Origin: JAABYT01 sp964194585
Lineage (GTDB): Bacteria > Pseudomonadota > Gammaproteobacteria > HK1
Direction: 5' to 3'
DNA: 18,237 bases
Assembly: GCA_964194585.1 (NCBI GenBank)
Contig: CAXMNG010000019.1
Location: forward strand, 1 to 18,237
The position numbers and the translations under genes are program-made. Below, in pieces: positions 16,205 through 18,237 of this stretch. The notes beneath the pieces are model-generated. The model searched no databases, was not told the DNA's origin, and worked only from the letters and a program-made list of their open reading frames with translations. The stretch's first letter is position 1. Every line of letters starts with the position of its first letter.

Positions 16205-17872
16205 ATGGGTACACGCATTTCCAACCGCGTCGTTCGCGCCCCGCGGGGCACGGAGCTCACCGCCAGGAGCTGGTTGACGGAGGCGCCGCTGCGGATGCTC
16301 ATGAACAACCTGGACCCGGAGGTGGCCGAGAAACCCCAGGAGCTGGTGGTTTACGGGGGTATCGGGCGCGCTGCACGGGACTGGGAGTGCTTCGACAAGA
16401 TCGTCGAGGTGCTGGAGCGTCTGGAGGGTGACGAGACCCTGTTGGTGCAGTCGGGCAAGCCGGTGGGGGTATTCAAGACCCACGCGGATTCGCCGCGGGT
16501 GCTCATCGCCAACTCGAATCTCGTGCCCCACTGGGCCAACTGGGAGCATTTCAACGCCCTCGATCAGCAGGGCCTCATGATGTACGGCCAGATGACCGCG
16601 GGCTCGTGGATCTACATCGGCAGCCAGGGCATCGTTCAGGGCACCTACGAGACCTTCGTGGCCATGGGCCGGCAGCATTTCGACGGCAATCTGCGGGGCC
16701 GCTGGATCCTGACCGCGGGCCTCGGCGGCATGGGCGGCGCCCAGCCCCTGGCATCGACCATGGCGGGCGCCGCAATGCTGGCGGTGGAATGCGATCCGTC
16801 ACGTATCCGCAAGCGCCTGGAGAGCGGTTACGTGGACGTGATGGAGACCGATCTGAATGCCGCGCTGGCGCGTATGGAGCAGGCAAAAAAGGATGGCGAG
16901 CCCGTATCGGTGGGACTTCTTGGCAACGCCGCGGAGATTCTTCCGGAGCTCGTGCGCCGTGGAGTGCGCCCGGATGCCGTTACCGATCAAACCAGCGCCC
17001 ACGATCCGCTGAACGGCTACCTGCCCGCCGGCTGGAGCCTGGAGCAGGCGGTCGAGCTGCGTGCCCGGGAGCCCGAGCGGGTGGTGGCGGCGGCGAGAGC
17101 ATCCATGGCCGTGCACGTGCGTGCCATGCTCGACTTTCATGCCATGGGAATTGCGACCTTCGATTACGGCAACAACATCCGCCAGGTGGCGCTGGAGGAG
17201 GGGGTCGACGACGCCTTCGACTTCCCGGGCTTCGTGCCCGCCTACATCCGGCCGCTGTTCTGTCGCGGGGTGGGCCCGTTTCGCTGGGCGGCGCTGTCCG
17301 GGAATCCCGACGACATCTTCCGCACCGACGCCAAGGTCAAAGAGCTGATCCCTGACGACCCGCACCTGCACAATTGGCTCGACATGGCCCGCGAGCGCAT
17401 CCAGTTTCAAGGCCTGCCGGCGCGCATATGCTGGGTGGGTCTCGGCGAGCGGGCGCGGCTCGGGCTCGCCTTCAACGAGATGGTGGCCAGCGGCGAGCTG
17501 GAAGCGCCCCTGGTCATCGGCCGCGATCATCTGGATTCAGGCTCCGTCGCCAGCCCCAATCGCGAGACCGAGGGTATGCGCGACGGCAGCGACGCCGTCT
17601 CCGACTGGCCGCTGTTGAACGCTCTGTTGAATACCGCCAGCGGCGCCACCTGGGTGAGCCTGCACCACGGCGGCGGTGTCGGCATGGGATTTTCCCAGCA
17701 CGCCGGCATGGTCGTCGTCTGCGACGGCAGCGAAGACGCCGCGCGGCGCATCGAACGTGTGCTCACCAACGACCCTGCCACCGGCGTCATGCGTCACGCG
17801 GACGCGGGCTACGACATCGCGAAGCAATGCGCCCGCGAGAAACGCCTGGACCTGCCGATGGAGGAGGGATAG
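16205..17872 (+). CDS. hutU: Urocanate hydratase (urocanase) HutU
   Basis: Second step of histidine degradation: urocanate plus water gives 4-imidazolone-5-propionate, with tightly bound NAD. The 555-residue length is standard. Visible: WLTEAPLRMLMNNLDPEVAE (23-42), VVYGGIGRAAR, the NAD-binding glycine cluster GLGGMGGAQPLAS (172-184), LLGNAAEI, the active-site Cys409 in ARICWVGLGERARLG (equivalent to Pseudomonas Cys410), and HHGGGVGMGFSQHAG (487-501). ATG at 16205 is preceded by AGGAG only one base away, which is too close, so the further GCAGGGG may be the working ribosome site. An in-frame stop just upstream excludes a longer start. hutH and hutI are not in the window; a methyltransferase gene follows after 14 bases. 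Confidence 0.97.
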   Translation: MGTRISNRVVRAPRGTELTARSWLTEAPLRMLMNNLDPEVAEKPQELVVYGGIGRAARDWECFDKIVEVLERLEGDETLLVQSGKPVGVFKTHADSPRVLIANSNLVPHWANWEHFNALDQQGLMMYGQMTAGSWIYIGSQGIVQGTYETFVAMGRQHFDGNLRGRWILTAGLGGMGGAQPLASTMAGAAMLAVECDPSRIRKRLESGYVDVMETDLNAALARMEQAKKDGEPVSVGLLGNAAEILPELVRRGVRPDAVTDQTSAHDPLNGYLPAGWSLEQAVELRAREPERVVAAARASMAVHVRAMLDFHAMGIATFDYGNNIRQVALEEGVDDAFDFPGFVPAYIRPLFCRGVGPFRWAALSGNPDDIFRTDAKVKELIPDDPHLHNWLDMARERIQFQGLPARICWVGLGERARLGLAFNEMVASGELEAPLVIGRDHLDSGSVASPNRETEGMRDGSDAVSDWPLLNALLNTASGATWVSLHHGGGVGMGFSQHAGMVVVCDGSEDAARRIERVLTNDPATGVMRHADAGYDIAKQCAREKRLDLPMEEG

Positions 17873-17886
17873 CACGAGGTTCCCGT

Positions 17887-18237
17887 ATGACTGTCGAAAG
17901 TACGGCTCGCGAACCGGCTTCGAAGGACGCGTACGTGCTCGGGCGTTCCGCCCGTGAGCTCGATCGGCTCGATCTGCAGGGGATCATCTACCGGGACACC
18001 ACACGCCGGGCGCTGATGCGCTGTGGAATCGACGAAGGGATGCGTGTTCTCGATATCGGTTGCGGCTCCGGCGATGTGACAAGGCTGGCCGGCGAGCTCG
18101 TGGGTCCTTCGGGCTCGGTCCTCGGTATCGACACCGACGAAGATTCCGTTCGCTTTGCCAGGAGGAGAGCGGCGAAACCGGGGTCTACGAATGTCGCTTT
18201 CGATGTGGGCGAAGCGGCGTCATTCGCAGAGCCCGAA
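17887..18237 (+). CDS. SAM-dependent class I methyltransferase (partial, C-terminus cut by window edge)
   Basis: The first 117 residues of a class I methyltransferase. Motif I is VLDIGCGSGDVTRLA, with the following acidic end of beta-2 in GSVLGIDTDEDSVRFAR, the pattern of SAM-binding Rossmann folds (UbiE/ubiquinone-type group). A leader of about 50 residues (LGRSARELDRLDLQGIIYRDTTRRAL) precedes it, a style common to small-molecule methyltransferases. The substrate cannot be told from this part. It starts 14 bases after the hutU stop with a weak GAGG-like site, so it is probably co-transcribed with hutU, although a role in histidine breakdown is not expected. Confidence 0.85.
   Translation, partial: MTVESTAREPASKDAYVLGRSARELDRLDLQGIIYRDTTRRALMRCGIDEGMRVLDIGCGSGDVTRLAGELVGPSGSVLGIDTDEDSVRFARRRAAKPGSTNVAFDVGEAASFAEPE

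Noticed and set aside
16058..16678. 206-residue minus-strand frame overlapping the hut promoter region and hutU
   Set aside because: It overlaps both hutG and hutU coding sequence; urocanase is unmistakable on the other strand.

Overview
The window is GC-rich proteobacterial chromosomal DNA, most likely from a gammaproteobacterium. The gene content supports this: a livHMGFK-type ABC importer, hutG/hutU histidine degradation genes, and short palindromic elements of the GGGGACAGAT and GTAGGTTGGGCT types that I know from many gammaproteobacterial genomes. No rRNA, tRNA, CRISPR array, phage gene or transposase is visible. Genes are densely packed and no stretch longer than about 210 bases lacks a gene. 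The species cannot be fixed from the sequence.

Layout. (1) Positions 1-5513, minus strand: a branched-chain amino acid (or related amino acid/amide) ABC transporter operon in the order livH, livM, livG, livF, a small three-helix membrane protein of the DUF6867 type, then the periplasmic binding protein livK, which runs off the left edge. livH/livM/livG/livF overlap at their stop/start codons. livK sits behind a 158-base gap that holds a lac-operator-like dyad. (2) 5587-5674: a large perfect hairpin repeat. (3) 5723-7342, minus: a HAD hydrolase followed by a class I glutamine amidotransferase, a two-gene unit. Divergent from it is a succinylglutamate desuccinylase/aspartoacylase-family zinc deacylase (about 7422-8636, plus). 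(4) 8679-8751: a GTTGGGCT-type hairpin between convergent genes. (5) 8800-11604, minus: a 934-residue membrane-anchored Ser/Thr protein kinase with a duplicated helical/TPR-like module and a C-terminal globular domain. (6) 11812-12861, minus: low-specificity threonine aldolase. Divergent from it are an SDR oxidoreductase and a class III (omega-amine:pyruvate type) aminotransferase, plus. (7) 15189-15329: a nested double palindrome between the convergent aminotransferase and hutG. (8) hutG (minus) and hutU (plus), divergent around a 37-base dyad, then the start of a SAM methyltransferase that is cut by the right edge.

How the genes work together. Much of the region suits a cell that takes up and catabolises amino acids. 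The Liv system imports them. HutU and HutG are steps 2 and 5 of histidine breakdown, with hutH and hutI outside the window. The aminotransferase, threonine aldolase, SDR and deacylase could process further amino compounds. These links beyond hut and liv are inferred from proximity only.

The most unusual material is not a new protein system. It is the set of interspersed palindromes: at least three families, one inserted inside another, one supplying the stop codon of hutG, and one filling most of the divergent hut promoter region. No convincing new defence or mobile system was found. The kinase's C-terminal half is the most interesting protein segment.
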